From Sphingomonas sp. A2-49 (lineage in GTDB: Bacteria > Pseudomonadota > Alphaproteobacteria > Sphingomonadales > Sphingomonadaceae), in assembly GCF_025548555.1 (NCBI RefSeq), contig NZ_JAJLPA010000002.1, positions 62,001 through 126,000 of the forward strand: a DNA stretch of 64,000 bases, read 5' to 3'. Shown here in pieces: positions 45,997 through 54,601 of this stretch. Numbering within the stretch: position 1 is the first letter of the stretch; each line of letters starts with the position of its first letter. The translations under genes were made by a program, and so were the position numbers. The notes beneath the pieces were generated by a model. The model was given only the letters and a program-made list of their open reading frames with translations. It was not told the origin of the DNA and did not search any database.

Positions 45997-46345
45997 CCTC
46001 TGGCGCGGCTGCGCATTTGATCGTTCGGCAGCAGGATCGACGGGCCTACCCTGAGGTCGCAAACAGGCAGGCGCATCGGAGTGTGAGGGCGGCATTTGTC
46101 CAAAAGGCAGGGGCTGACGACGTGATCCATGCTGTTCAAAAGCGGCTCGATGCCCTTCTCGTAGCAGGCTTTCTCGCGCCCACATCTTGTCGCCTGCGCA
46201 TTGACGGGGTCGACAGCCCGCTCACGCGCTGACAGCGACCCTGAGCCTTCGGATCGCGCCGCTGCCGTGCTGATCGTTTCGTTGCTGCCGTTGAGCCGGC
46301 TCGCGAATGATACTTGTTTAACAACGCTTGAACGCGGAGCCGGAA
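45997..46345. other. Gap of about 350 bp without a recognisable gene
   Basis: Short open frames on both strands lack ribosome binding sites and coding-like composition. It probably holds the promoter of the dihydrolipoyl dehydrogenase gene, but no clear element was found. Confidence 0.4.
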
Positions 46346-47755
46346 ATGCTTGATACTTACGACCTTCTGATAATCGGCGGTGGGACTGCGGGCTATCCAG
46401 CTGCGATTCGCGCGTCCCAGCTTGGCATGAGCGTCGCGTGCATCGAACGGCGCGAAACCCTGGGGGGAACTTGCCTCAACGTCGGCTGCATCCCATCAAA
46501 GGCGCTTCTGCATTCGACGGAACTCTATGCGGAGGTAGGTCACGGCCTCAATGAGCACGGCATCGAAGTCGGCGGCGTCGCGCTGAACCTACGCCAGATG
46601 CTCGCACGCAAGGATCAGGTAGTCGATGGCCTGACGAAAGGCGTGGAGTACCTTTTCAAGAAGAACAAGATCGAACGGGTCAGTGGAACCGCACGATTCG
46701 AGGCTGCGGATCGGCTGCGCATCGAGTTGAACGGAGGCGGCGAGCAAGTCCTGACCGCCAGGAAAGGAATTATCATCGCGACGGGCTCCGACGTGGCGAC
46801 GCTGAAGAGCGTGGATATCGACGAGCAGCGTATTGTCTCCTCGACTGGAGCACTCTCGCTGACCGAGGTCCCGAAGCGCTTGGCGGTCATCGGCGGCGGC
46901 TATATCGGTCTTGAGCTCGGCTCCGTCTGGCGCCGGCTCGGGTCTGAGGTGACGGTCATCGAGTTCCTCGACCGCATCGTTCCTGCCATGGACCAGCAGA
47001 TCGCCGCACAGTTTTACAAGATGCTTCAAAACCAGGGGATCGAGTTCCGGCTCGGCACGAAAGTAACATCAGCCGAGCGCACGATGGAGCAAGTGGAACT
47101 CTCGATAGAGCCGGCGAACGGTGGCCCTTCCGAAATCCTGAAGGCAGATGTCGTGCTCGTAGCAGTCGGCCGGAGGCCCTTCACCGAGCGACTGGCTCTG
47201 GACGGCGTAGGAGTCCTCGTCGACGAGAGGGGACGGATTCCCGTTGGGCTCGGCTTCACCACCAACGTGCCCGGGATCTACGCGATCGGCGATGTGATCC
47301 CCGGTCCCATGCTCGCGCACAAGACGACGCTCGACGGGGTCCGTTGCGTCGAGGGAATCGCCGGCCAATATCCCGGCGTCGATTATGATCTTGTCCCGGC
47401 CGTCATCTACACATCTCCCGAGGTGGCAAGCGTGGGCAAGACGGAGGAGGAGCTCAAGGCAACAGGGGTCGCATACAAGGTAGGCACCTTCCCCTTCACG
47501 GCCAACAGCCGCGCCCGCTGCAACGGCGACACGCGCGGGATGACCAAGCTGCTCGCGGATCCATCGACCGGGCGGCTCCTCGGCGCGCACGTCATTGGCC
47601 CCGACGCCGGCACCATGATCGCGGAGGCTGTGCTGGCAATGGAGTTCGGCGGCACCGCCGAGGATTTGGCACTTACCGTGCACGCTCACCCGACGTTGCC
47701 GGAGTCCATAAAGGAAGCGGCTCTGGTGCTGCGAGGGCAGGGCATGCACATTTGA
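46346..47755 (+). CDS. lpdA: Dihydrolipoyl dehydrogenase
   Basis: A 469-residue pyridine nucleotide-disulfide oxidoreductase. The FAD motif GGGTAGYPAAIRASQLG, the redox pair GGTCLNVGCIPSKALL, the NAD motif GGGYIGLELGSVW and the C-terminal HAHPTLPE (His-Glu catalytic pair) are all present. This is a complete Lpd, not a mercuric reductase, which would have a C-terminal Cys pair. It is isolated from other 2-oxoacid dehydrogenase genes. The start is chosen at ATG 46346 because of the nearby GGAG. Confidence 0.88.
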   Translation: MLDTYDLLIIGGGTAGYPAAIRASQLGMSVACIERRETLGGTCLNVGCIPSKALLHSTELYAEVGHGLNEHGIEVGGVALNLRQMLARKDQVVDGLTKGVEYLFKKNKIERVSGTARFEAADRLRIELNGGGEQVLTARKGIIIATGSDVATLKSVDIDEQRIVSSTGALSLTEVPKRLAVIGGGYIGLELGSVWRRLGSEVTVIEFLDRIVPAMDQQIAAQFYKMLQNQGIEFRLGTKVTSAERTMEQVELSIEPANGGPSEILKADVVLVAVGRRPFTERLALDGVGVLVDERGRIPVGLGFTTNVPGIYAIGDVIPGPMLAHKTTLDGVRCVEGIAGQYPGVDYDLVPAVIYTSPEVASVGKTEEELKATGVAYKVGTFPFTANSRARCNGDTRGMTKLLADPSTGRLLGAHVIGPDAGTMIAEAVLAMEFGGTAEDLALTVHAHPTLPESIKEAALVLRGQGMHI

Positions 47756-47939
47756 CGCGAGGGTTTGGAGGTATCGTGCGACCCTGGCGTCGTCCGTCAG
47801 CGTGATCGGGTAAGATCGGTCCGCAGGCGCAGGAACTGTCGCTTCGACGAGCAGTGGCTGAGTTGCCCGGACGCGTGCCGAGCGGCAGCGCGAGCCGATC
47901 GCGCAGGATCGCCGGCGATACTGGCGGTTGGCGATGTTC

Positions 47940-47967
47940 TTGGCGCGAGCGACAGCTATTGTATAAG
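47940..47967 (+). promoter_or_regulatory. Sigma-70-like promoter for the Ter-like operon
   Basis: -35 TTGGCG (47940-47945), a 16-bp spacer and -10 TATAAG (47962-47967). It lies about 38 bp upstream of the first start codon of the TelA/TerD operon. Confidence 0.5.
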
Positions 47968-48004
47968 TGGGCAGCGCTACCGCGATGACCCGGGGGAGAA
48001 TGTG

Positions 48005-49177
48005 ATGAAGCCGACAATGATCGGGTCCGATCCCGGGAGAGGCTCGATCGCGACGTCGACCGCGGTCGTCGCCGCTCCGCTTGCGACCGGCGCCATCGTT
48101 CTTCGCTCCGAGCAGCGGGTTGAGGCGGAGAAGCAGCTCGCTCAATTTGATTTCGCCGCCATGCCGTCTGGAGACGTGATCAGGATCGGGCTCGATGCGG
48201 AACAAGCCCTCCAGCGGACGCTCGACGGTTTCCTCGCCCGGCTCGACAAGAACTCGGCAGCAGCGGTTTTCGCGCTTTTCGGACGGCTGGAGAAAGGGGT
48301 CGAAGACGCCAACCTGCCAGAGATTCTCGAGAAGGTACAAAACGGCGAGAAGCCGGGACTGATCGGAAGCCTGCTCGGCCGTCTTCGCGGCAAGCGGCCG
48401 GAGCAGCTCGCCGAGGAGCTGATGACCGCGATCGGCAACCTTGTTGCGGGGCGGACCAGAACGCTCGCCGACGAGATGGCGAGGCTCGAAGGCGAACTCG
48501 CCAAGGAGATGCAGAAGCTGTTCGCCGAGTTGCAGAATCTCGAGGCGCTCAAGCGGAGCTACGGCACCCATTTCGCTGATTTCACGTTGGCGGCCGGGGT
48601 CGCGAATGCTCTGCTGGACAAGGCGCGAAGCTATGTCGCTGAACAGGAAGCTGGGCTCGATCCAGCCGACCCCGTTGCGCAGGGCCGCCTGCTCGAGCTG
48701 AGGGACAAGCTGCGGCTGCTCGAAAGTCGCGCCCTGGCGCTGGAGGGAAGCTATACCCGGCTCCCCGCCGATCAGCTTGTAATCCAGCAGATCGAGCAGG
48801 CGGGGGTCGCGACGCTGCAGGAGACGGCGACCACCGTCGCATCGCGCTTCGCATCGATCAAGATGACCTTGCTGTCGATCCACGGTGCTTTCGCCGTCAA
48901 GAGCGTCCAGCAGATCGCCGGGCGCCAAGCCAAGCTTGATCGGCAACTGACCGAGCTTCGCGGGCGCGCGCTCAAGGACGTTGCCGTTTCGGCGGCGCTC
49001 GCGCCCGGTGAAAACCGCATCGCGCAGGCGCAGCAGATCGAATCCATCATCGCAACCACCAAGGAGATCCACGGGCTCGTCGAGGCCGCGCGAAAAACCA
49101 CGGACGAGAAGTTCGAGCTTGCTCGCCAAAAGTTCGCTGACGCCCGGCGGGAGCTCGCCACCCTCTCCCAGAAATAG
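48005..49177 (+). CDS. TelA-like toxic anion resistance family protein
   Basis: A 390-residue, strongly helical and coiled-coil cytosolic protein. The centre and C-terminus resemble the TelA/KlaA family, with long helices around LLGRLRGKRPEQLAEELMTAIG and QIESIIATTKEIHGLVEAARK. ATG 48005 is chosen over the far upstream start because GGGGGAGA precedes it. It is the first gene of a four-gene operon with TerD- and vWA-type proteins. A tellurite or stress function is inferred from family and context. Confidence 0.62.
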   Translation: MKPTMIGSDPGRGSIATSTAVVAAPLATGAIVLRSEQRVEAEKQLAQFDFAAMPSGDVIRIGLDAEQALQRTLDGFLARLDKNSAAAVFALFGRLEKGVEDANLPEILEKVQNGEKPGLIGSLLGRLRGKRPEQLAEELMTAIGNLVAGRTRTLADEMARLEGELAKEMQKLFAELQNLEALKRSYGTHFADFTLAAGVANALLDKARSYVAEQEAGLDPADPVAQGRLLELRDKLRLLESRALALEGSYTRLPADQLVIQQIEQAGVATLQETATTVASRFASIKMTLLSIHGAFAVKSVQQIAGRQAKLDRQLTELRGRALKDVAVSAALAPGENRIAQAQQIESIIATTKEIHGLVEAARKTTDEKFELARQKFADARRELATLSQK

Positions 49178-49220
49178 CCTCCATGCCCTTCCCCGGACAG
49201 AATGAAGGATCCGTGCGACT

Positions 49221-49874
49221 ATGCTCACTCTCTCGTTGGACAAACCCGGTGCGGTAGCACCCAAACTCCAGTTATCGCTGAAGAAGGGCGCTCGGTTCAC
49301 CGCCAAGGTCGAGTGGCGTTGTGACGCCGAGCACGCCGACGACGTCGACGTTCACGCGCTGGAGGCGCGTAACGACGGCAACGGAGCCAAGGTGGCCGAA
49401 CTGGCCAGCGTGCTATCGACCTATAACACGACGCGGATGAATCCACGCGGCGGCGTGCTGCAGACCAACCCGGACGGCTCGTTCCAGACGCCCAGCGGTG
49501 GCCTGGCACATAGCGGTGATATGCGGGTACAGAACAATACGGAGTCGATCGTTATTGACGGATCGAAGCTACCTGCCGGTGTGAACGAGATCCCCGTGTT
49601 GGTGACCGTGCACGAGGCCGAGCACGGCGGCGGTCACGACACCGGCGAAGCAGCGGAAGACGAACCGGCGTTCGGTGACATCGACCTATGCACGATAACC
49701 CTGTCGGACGAGAGCGGCCGCGAACTCGGCGCCTATCAGCTTTCCTCCGAATTCAAGGACTTCAACGTGGTCCAGCTCGGCAGCATCCTGCTCGGCCCCG
49801 ATGGCTGGGAATATGCAGCGGTGGGTCGCGGCTTTAACGGGACTTTCAACGACGTCCTCGCCCATTTCTCCTGA
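49221..49874 (+). CDS. TerD-like stress protein
   Basis: A 217-residue protein related to the TerD/CABP1 family: SLKKGARFTAKVEWRCDAEHADDVDVHAL, then SGDMRVQNNTESIVIDGSKLP, the latter matching the conserved TerD segment with acidic Ca2+ ligands. TerD proteins act in tellurite resistance and envelope stress. The length and insertions (Glu/His-rich loop near 130-145) are not typical. It is the second gene of the operon. Confidence 0.7.
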   Translation: MLTLSLDKPGAVAPKLQLSLKKGARFTAKVEWRCDAEHADDVDVHALEARNDGNGAKVAELASVLSTYNTTRMNPRGGVLQTNPDGSFQTPSGGLAHSGDMRVQNNTESIVIDGSKLPAGVNEIPVLVTVHEAEHGGGHDTGEAAEDEPAFGDIDLCTITLSDESGRELGAYQLSSEFKDFNVVQLGSILLGPDGWEYAAVGRGFNGTFNDVLAHFS

Positions 49875-49881
49875 TCGGCCC

Positions 49882-50943
49882 ATGTCCGAAGACCCCGCGC
49901 GGAACGGCACTTCGATCGGCGAAGGCGGTCGGAGGCTGCGCCCGACCGTTATCGGCTCGACGACCGGCGGGAAGGCGGGTCCCGGGCGCGAAAATGACCG
50001 CCCATCCGGTACAGACGCGAGTCCGAGGCCTAACGCTCCCGACGAACGGGCAAGACTCTCATCAACCGCCAAGGCGAGCAGTCCCGCCCCCTCCAGGACA
50101 GTCACCGCGCCTACGGCTATTCCGGGGGTCGAGCGCAAGCGAATCGCGGTCACCGCGGCCGACTTGGAGCGGCTTTCCCCGGGTCTTTCACGCCCGGTCG
50201 CCGCAAAAGCGATCCGACTCGTCCAGAGTTTCGTGGAAGGCCAAAGCGACCGACAGGTCACCTTGTGGGGGCACGACGCTCAGAAAAACTATGCCGCTAT
50301 CGTCTCGCGCACGCTGGCGCTTTCACAAGCCGAGGTGCTGAGCAGGGCCCGCGGGTATGTTCGCCGAATGGTTGATCTGCTGGGTGGAATCGATCTGGAG
50401 GCGATCTGCGGACTACGGCCTCCGTCGGGGGTGTTCGGCCGCTTATTCGGCGGCGCAGGCGACCGGATCGACAGCCCTCGTGAATTCGAAGCTGCGCGCG
50501 TCGAGCTTGACCAACTCATTGCGCTCACCGGCGCAGCGATCGAGCCGCTCCTAGAACTGAAAGAGGCACTCGAAGAGCAGGCGCGTCTCATCCGAGCCGT
50601 GACAACGGAGATCGAGGCGGCGGCGTTGGCGGCGGCGTTCTTGTCCGAACATCACACGACGGACCAGCCGGCCCTGTCCAGGCGGTTCCTGGAACGCAGC
50701 ATGAGCCTCACGCAGACCGTGCTCCAGATCCGCGGCGGCGCTTCGTTGCACGACAACCAGGGGGAGCAGCCTCTGAGGCTGATCTCGGCGATACAGGACG
50801 TGGTTCTGGTGGCTATGCCGGGCTGGCTGGGAACAATGGCGGCGCTGACGACCGCCTCTTCCGCACGACGTCAACCGAACCCGACGGAGGTGGGCGAGCA
50901 TCAACAGCAGCTCCGCACCATCCTGCAACAACTCAAAGCATGA
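49882..50943 (+). CDS. Helical protein, possibly TelA-like, with disordered N-terminus
   Basis: A 353-residue protein. Residues 1-95 are low-complexity and Pro/Ser/Arg-rich; the rest is helical (LSRPVAAKAIRLVQSFVEGQSD, QIRGGASLHDNQGEQPLRLISAIQDV). It is placed between the TerD-like and vWA genes, with the gaps on each side under 15 bp. Weak resemblance to TelA-type helical proteins; family not certain. No strong ribosome binding site, so translation may be coupled. Confidence 0.5.
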   Translation: MSEDPARNGTSIGEGGRRLRPTVIGSTTGGKAGPGRENDRPSGTDASPRPNAPDERARLSSTAKASSPAPSRTVTAPTAIPGVERKRIAVTAADLERLSPGLSRPVAAKAIRLVQSFVEGQSDRQVTLWGHDAQKNYAAIVSRTLALSQAEVLSRARGYVRRMVDLLGGIDLEAICGLRPPSGVFGRLFGGAGDRIDSPREFEAARVELDQLIALTGAAIEPLLELKEALEEQARLIRAVTTEIEAAALAAAFLSEHHTTDQPALSRRFLERSMSLTQTVLQIRGGASLHDNQGEQPLRLISAIQDVVLVAMPGWLGTMAALTTASSARRQPNPTEVGEHQQQLRTILQQLKA

Positions 50944-50956
50944 GGAACTATACGTT

Positions 50957-51706
50957 ATGGCTCTGCAACTCGACCTCCAGAAATCCGCCCGCACGCTGCG
51001 CGTGTCGCTCGACAAAGCCGGCGTCGCACCGAACGTCAAAGCCGAGCTCGCCTTCGACATGGATGTTTCGGGCTCTTTCGAGCATGAGCATGAGGAGGGC
51101 ACGACCAGCCGGCTGATCCAGCGCCTCGTGCCCTACGGGATGGAACTGGATCCCGACGGACAGATGGACGTCTTCACCTTCAGCAACGGCAAGGGCAGCG
51201 TTCACCATGTCGGCACGGTGACGCCAGAAGATTGCGAAGGGTACATCGTTCGCAACGTGGTCGATCGGGTGCCCGGTTGGAACGGCGGCACCACCTACAG
51301 CTACGTTCTGGAACGCAACCTTCGGTATTTCGGCTGGCTGCCGTCAGAGCCCGAAAGCGGCGGCTTTCTCAGTCGCTTCTTCGGTTTGGACAAAGAGCCG
51401 GAGGTTCGCGCCAAGAAACGGTCCATCGTCGTGTTCGTCACTGATGGCGAGAACGATCCGGCGGATCACGCCCGAACGATTGAGGTGTTGAAGAACTCCG
51501 AACGGCGCGGCGACAAGATCTACTTTTTGTTCGTGGGTGCATGCGAGCACGACGTCGATTTCGGCTTTCTTCGATTGATTGCTCAGCAATTCCGCAATAC
51601 GGGTGTCGTCATCATCCGTGATCTGGATGCTTTCGTCGAGTTGTCGGACGAGCAACTGAACGCGCAGCTGCTGGGTCCCGAGCTTCTCGATTGGCTGAAG
51701 ACTTAA
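50957..51706 (+). CDS. vWA domain protein of TerF/TerY type
   Basis: A 249-residue protein. After an N-terminal strand region resembling TerD (LQLDLQKSARTLRVSLDKAG) comes a von Willebrand A domain with the MIDAS motif DMDVSGSF, a later Thr and VVFVTDGEND. TerF-like proteins in ter operons combine TerD and vWA parts like this. It is the last gene of the operon. Confidence 0.75.
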   Translation: MALQLDLQKSARTLRVSLDKAGVAPNVKAELAFDMDVSGSFEHEHEEGTTSRLIQRLVPYGMELDPDGQMDVFTFSNGKGSVHHVGTVTPEDCEGYIVRNVVDRVPGWNGGTTYSYVLERNLRYFGWLPSEPESGGFLSRFFGLDKEPEVRAKKRSIVVFVTDGENDPADHARTIEVLKNSERRGDKIYFLFVGACEHDVDFGFLRLIAQQFRNTGVVIIRDLDAFVELSDEQLNAQLLGPELLDWLKT

Positions 51707-51772
51707 CCGTCACTTCAGCGCACCTAAGCGTACATGCGGCAGAATGCGGCGCTCAGGTTAGCTTGCACAATG

Positions 51773-51799
51773 AAAAAAGGGGGAGCGCTACTCCCCCTT
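51773..51799 (-). terminator. Rho-independent terminator of the His-rich repeat gene
   Basis: GGGGGAG and CTCCCCC arms with a 5-nt loop; on the minus strand the stem is followed by six T. It may also end the convergent ter-like operon, since TTCTCC follows on the plus strand. Confidence 0.85.
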
Positions 51800-51803
51800 C
51801 TCC

Positions 51804-52079
51804 TCAGGAAGCGCCAGCGCCTTTGTCGCGGTGACCGTGCTCGTCGAGGTCGCCGGGCGTATGTCCCGGGTGGTCGTGATGTTGACCGGGTACCTCACTC
51901 TGGCCCTGCGTATCGCGGTGGCCGTGCTCGTCCAGATCCCCGGGCGTATGTCCGGGGTGATCGTGGTGTTGACCGGGCACCTCGCTCTGCCCCTGCTTGT
52001 CACGGTGGCCATGCTCGTCCAGGTCGCCGGGCTGATGGCCCGGATGATCGTGATGCTGGCCTGGTTTTTCTTCTGTCAT
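51804..52079 (-). CDS. His-rich protein made of three tandem 29-residue repeats
   Basis: A 91-residue protein with no signal peptide. Residues 6-91 consist of three near-identical repeats of PGQHHDHPGHxPGDLDEHGHRD followed by a QGQSEV linker. The protein is rich in His, Asp and Gly, which fits metal binding. A strong AAGGAGAG ribosome binding site and a strong terminator show that it is a real gene. No family is recognised. It is alone, convergent to the ter-like operon. Confidence 0.75.
   Translation of the reverse strand: MTEEKPGQHHDHPGHQPGDLDEHGHRDKQGQSEVPGQHHDHPGHTPGDLDEHGHRDTQGQSEVPGQHHDHPGHTPGDLDEHGHRDKGAGAS
51807..52064 (-). repeat. Three in-frame 87-bp tandem repeats
   Basis: Units lie at 52064-51978, 51977-51891 and 51890-51807 on the minus strand. 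The period of 87 bp keeps the frame. Changes between units are few, which suggests recent expansion. Confidence 0.8.
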
Positions 52080-52186
52080 TTCACTCTCCTTCTGGCGATG
52101 TAACGGGCGAGGCAGGGTAAGGCTCCCGCAAGCGCGGTCGGGAAGCGAGCATAGCTCCTCGCCCGCCTTCCATCGGGCCTGATATG

Positions 52187-52552
52187 TCAGCGCGTCTGGC
52201 GAGCGCAGGTCAGTACGGGTTCCGAACCCCGTCGATACTCGAGTTTGCCGCGTCCGATCACAGCAAAAGAATGTTCGCCAACGAATGGCCGTCCGGGGCT
52301 AGGGGCGGTCAGCGTCTCTGGTCTCGCAGTTTCGCTTTCGCGTATTTGCAAGCCGAGACCCTCAGCCTTGAAGTCGACGAGGAGAGTGGTGCCGTCCTCA
52401 CATAAAAAGTGGTGCCGGCCGGCCACGCCTCTGCCGCCCACCTCGGCCGCGTGCAGTTCCTGCTCGCTGGGCACCTGTTTGGGCTGTTCCGCGGAGCAAC
52501 CAACGAGAAACAGGACGAAGGCGGAGAACGCGGAAATGACGCCTCGGTTCAT
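52187..52552 (-). CDS. Lipoprotein, possibly MliC-like lysozyme inhibitor
   Basis: A protein of about 121 residues with a lipoprotein signal (FVLFLVGCSAEQ). The mature domain has FLCEDGTTLLVDF and a later VLTC, the pattern of the eight-stranded MliC inhibitors of C-type lysozyme. The match is weak, so the function is tentative. The start is uncertain: ATG 52552 gives a clean signal peptide but no spaced ribosome binding site, and ATG 52585 would add 11 residues. Confidence 0.5.
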   Translation of the reverse strand: MNRGVISAFSAFVLFLVGCSAEQPKQVPSEQELHAAEVGGRGVAGRHHFLCEDGTTLLVDFKAEGLGLQIRESETARPETLTAPSPGRPFVGEHSFAVIGRGKLEYRRGSEPVLTCARQTR

Positions 52553-52760
52553 TCCTGTACGGTGTTCCGAAGTCAGGATCCTCATAAGCTTTGCATCTAT
52601 CCGAAGTGCAATGCTTAGAGAACACGCCAGCGCCTCGCGTCAGCGTGACAAGCCGTTCAGTCCGCTGGAGGCGAACCAGCATATCGCCGCAGTGCCCGTT
52701 CAACCATCAGGCAGGAATGATCGCCTGAAAGACGTGATGGGCTAGCAACCGCGATCAGGG

Positions 52761-53060
52761 TCACCAGTGCCGGCGATGATGCCGCGGGCGATAATGCCGA
52801 TCATAATAGCGCGCTCGCGGGTAATACCGAACCGGGTAAGCGGGGTAGTCGTAGTAGGAGGGCGCATAGTAGGGAACGGCGGGACGGTAGCCGTACCCGC
52901 CCAAGGCGATCGATCCGCCATGCCCATACCCGCGGCCATATCCGCCGTGTCCGCCATAGCCGCCACCATGTCCGCCCCCCCCACCATGGTGTTGCGCTGA
53001 CGCGGTGCTAGGGATTGCAGCTGCGAGCGCAGCCGCAGCCATCAAAAACATCGTACGCAT
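52761..53060 (-). CDS. Gly/Tyr/His-rich small secreted protein
   Basis: A 99-residue protein with a signal peptide ending ASAQHHGG. The mature part is Gly-rich, then Tyr/Pro/Arg-rich (YYAPSYYDYPAYPVRYYPRARYY), ending HHRRHW. It is low complexity, with no domain recognised. It is one of several similar secreted proteins between 52.7 and 57.7 kb. Confidence 0.6.
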   Translation of the reverse strand: MRTMFLMAAAALAAAIPSTASAQHHGGGGGHGGGYGGHGGYGRGYGHGGSIALGGYGYRPAVPYYAPSYYDYPAYPVRYYPRARYYDRHYRPRHHRRHW

Positions 53061-53368
53061 AGCTTACTCTCCCGTCGCCGCCCGGCGCGACCGAACAGCC
53101 GATTCTGACGGATCGCCTGAGGCCGTTGAATGAGGGCTGAACGGACCCCTGCGGAAGACCATCGCCATCGCAAATGACAATCTGGAAATTGTCGATCGGT
53201 TGAGTTGTACTTGCACCTTTTCAGGTTTCAGTAGGCAATTCGCCAAGCTTACGGCAGCTGGCGATCTACGAACCCATGAATGATGGCTGTCAACACCGTT
53301 TTCTGGAGGTTCAATCGCGGCTTTTTATCAGTAGCAATGTGGCATTCGGTCACATCTTGGAGACGATC

Positions 53369-53683
53369 ATGAAGGGTCCTTTGATCTTGGCCGCGGCCGC
53401 GCTTGCTTTCATAGCGCCGACGGCGGCAACTGCCCAATCTTGGGGCGGGTATGGCAGCCAGGGCGGTGGCGGGGGTTATGGCCAGCGGGCTGGCGGGCAC
53501 GGCGATGAGCATGGCGGTTCTTATCGGGGCGATGGCTATCGGCAATCGTGGAGCGGCTATGGCGGCGGATACAATCGCGGCGGCTACGGCTACAACAATC
53601 GCCACGATCGACGCGAGGAGCGCCGCGAGCGCCGGCACGAGCGGCGGGAGCGGAATGAACATTACCGCGGGTATGCCTATTAA
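53369..53683 (+). CDS. Gly/Arg/His-rich small secreted protein
   Basis: A 104-residue protein from ATG 53369 (TTGGAGA upstream) with a signal peptide ending ATAQSWGG. The mature part has GGY repeats and a charged tail (DRREERRERRHERRERNEH). No domain is recognised. It lies 66 bp before the zinc-finger gene and may be cotranscribed. Confidence 0.6.
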   Translation: MKGPLILAAAALAFIAPTAATAQSWGGYGSQGGGGGYGQRAGGHGDEHGGSYRGDGYRQSWSGYGGGYNRGGYGYNNRHDRREERRERRHERRERNEHYRGYAY

Positions 53684-53749
53684 GGCCTGACCACCGCAGC
53701 CCGGGGCGACGGTCCCGGGTTGTGACATCTCGGACGTGAGGAGGCAATC

Positions 53750-54127
53750 ATGACTGACAATACGGCACCTGCGACGACGCGGCCGCAGGGCATGCTCTGC
53801 CCCGTGTGCCGCGTCGATCTCGTGCTTGCCGATCGGCAGGGCGTGGAGATTGACTATTGTCCGCAGTGTCGGGGCATCTGGCTGGATCGCGGCGAACTCG
53901 ACAAGATCATCGACAAGAACGCGGCCTACGAGGCCGCTGCGAAACCAGCCGCGAGCTACCCCCCTCAGGCGACGCCGCCCGCTCCGGGCTATGCGCCGCC
54001 TTCGCCCTGGGGCGGCCATGACGAAGGCCATCACGGCAATCGTCATCATGGCGACCGACATCACGGTGGCGGACATCATGGCAGCTACCGGCCTGGCGGC
54101 TTCCTCGGTGGTCTGTTCCGCCACTAA
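53750..54127 (+). CDS. Zinc-ribbon (zf-TFIIB-like) protein with His-rich tail
   Basis: A 125-residue protein. Residues 17-50 form a TFIIB-type zinc ribbon (CPVCRVDL, then YCPQCRGIWLDRGELDKII). A Pro-rich linker and a His-rich tail (HHGNRHHGDRHHGGGHHG) follow. The fold is known from small bacterial proteins of unknown role. The tail may bind metal. Confidence 0.75.
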   Translation: MTDNTAPATTRPQGMLCPVCRVDLVLADRQGVEIDYCPQCRGIWLDRGELDKIIDKNAAYEAAAKPAASYPPQATPPAPGYAPPSPWGGHDEGHHGNRHHGDRHHGGGHHGSYRPGGFLGGLFRH

Positions 54128-54195
54128 ACGCGGGCCGATGGCCATTTCGTCCAGCGCTTTCGATATTATATCGGGAACGCGGCAGGAGAAGCGAC

Positions 54196-54507
54196 GTGAT
54201 CAGGAAGTTGAATGTGGGATTGAGCGCATTAGTCACGGTCGGGCTTGCCGTGTCGCCCGCCGCCGCGCAGCGCAAGACACATGGCGCCGGCGTCAGCTGG
54301 AGCGGTTCCCACGGAGGCGTCAGCTGGGACGGCGGCCATGCCTATGAAGGCGGGGGCTATGGCGGCTACCCTGCGGCTGCTCCCCCGCGACCGGCATACA
54401 AGATGCCGCAGCTCTCGCCTTACCTCGCCCAAGCTCCGCTCGCACAGCCCGAGCGGCGCGACGATGCTCCGCGTGCGCAACATCGCGGTCCTCGCAGGTC
54501 AGATTGA
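54196..54507 (+). CDS. Small secreted Gly/Pro-rich protein
   Basis: A 103-residue protein from a GTG start, with a signal peptide ending PAAAQRKT. The mature part is Gly- and Pro-rich with repeated GVSW units (GVSWSGSHGGVSWDGGH). No domain is recognised. Confidence 0.5.
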   Translation: MIRKLNVGLSALVTVGLAVSPAAAQRKTHGAGVSWSGSHGGVSWDGGHAYEGGGYGGYPAAAPPRPAYKMPQLSPYLAQAPLAQPERRDDAPRAQHRGPRRSD

Positions 54508-54601
54508 GCGCTTCGCCCGATCCTGAGCGGAGGAAAGAGGGTCGCGGCGACGCGCCAGCCCCGGAGCGGGCACCCACTGGGCAGTCGTTGTGTTGTCCCG
54601 C

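Noticed and set aside
46346..47755. Mercuric reductase
   Set aside because: The protein lacks the N-terminal metal-binding domain and the C-terminal vicinal Cys pair, and ends with the dihydrolipoyl dehydrogenase HAHPTLPE motif.
47069..49306. A 745-residue open frame on the minus strand
   Set aside because: It crosses the ends of the dihydrolipoyl dehydrogenase and TelA-like genes, whose motifs are clear on the other strand.
51804..52079. Possible CRISPR array
   Set aside because: The 87-bp units are contiguous without unique spacers and stay in frame within a coding sequence, so they are protein repeats.
53249..54145. A 298-residue open frame on the minus strand
   Set aside because: It lies opposite a secreted-protein gene and the zinc-ribbon gene, both with ribosome binding sites; its Ala/Arg-rich sequence is a shadow.
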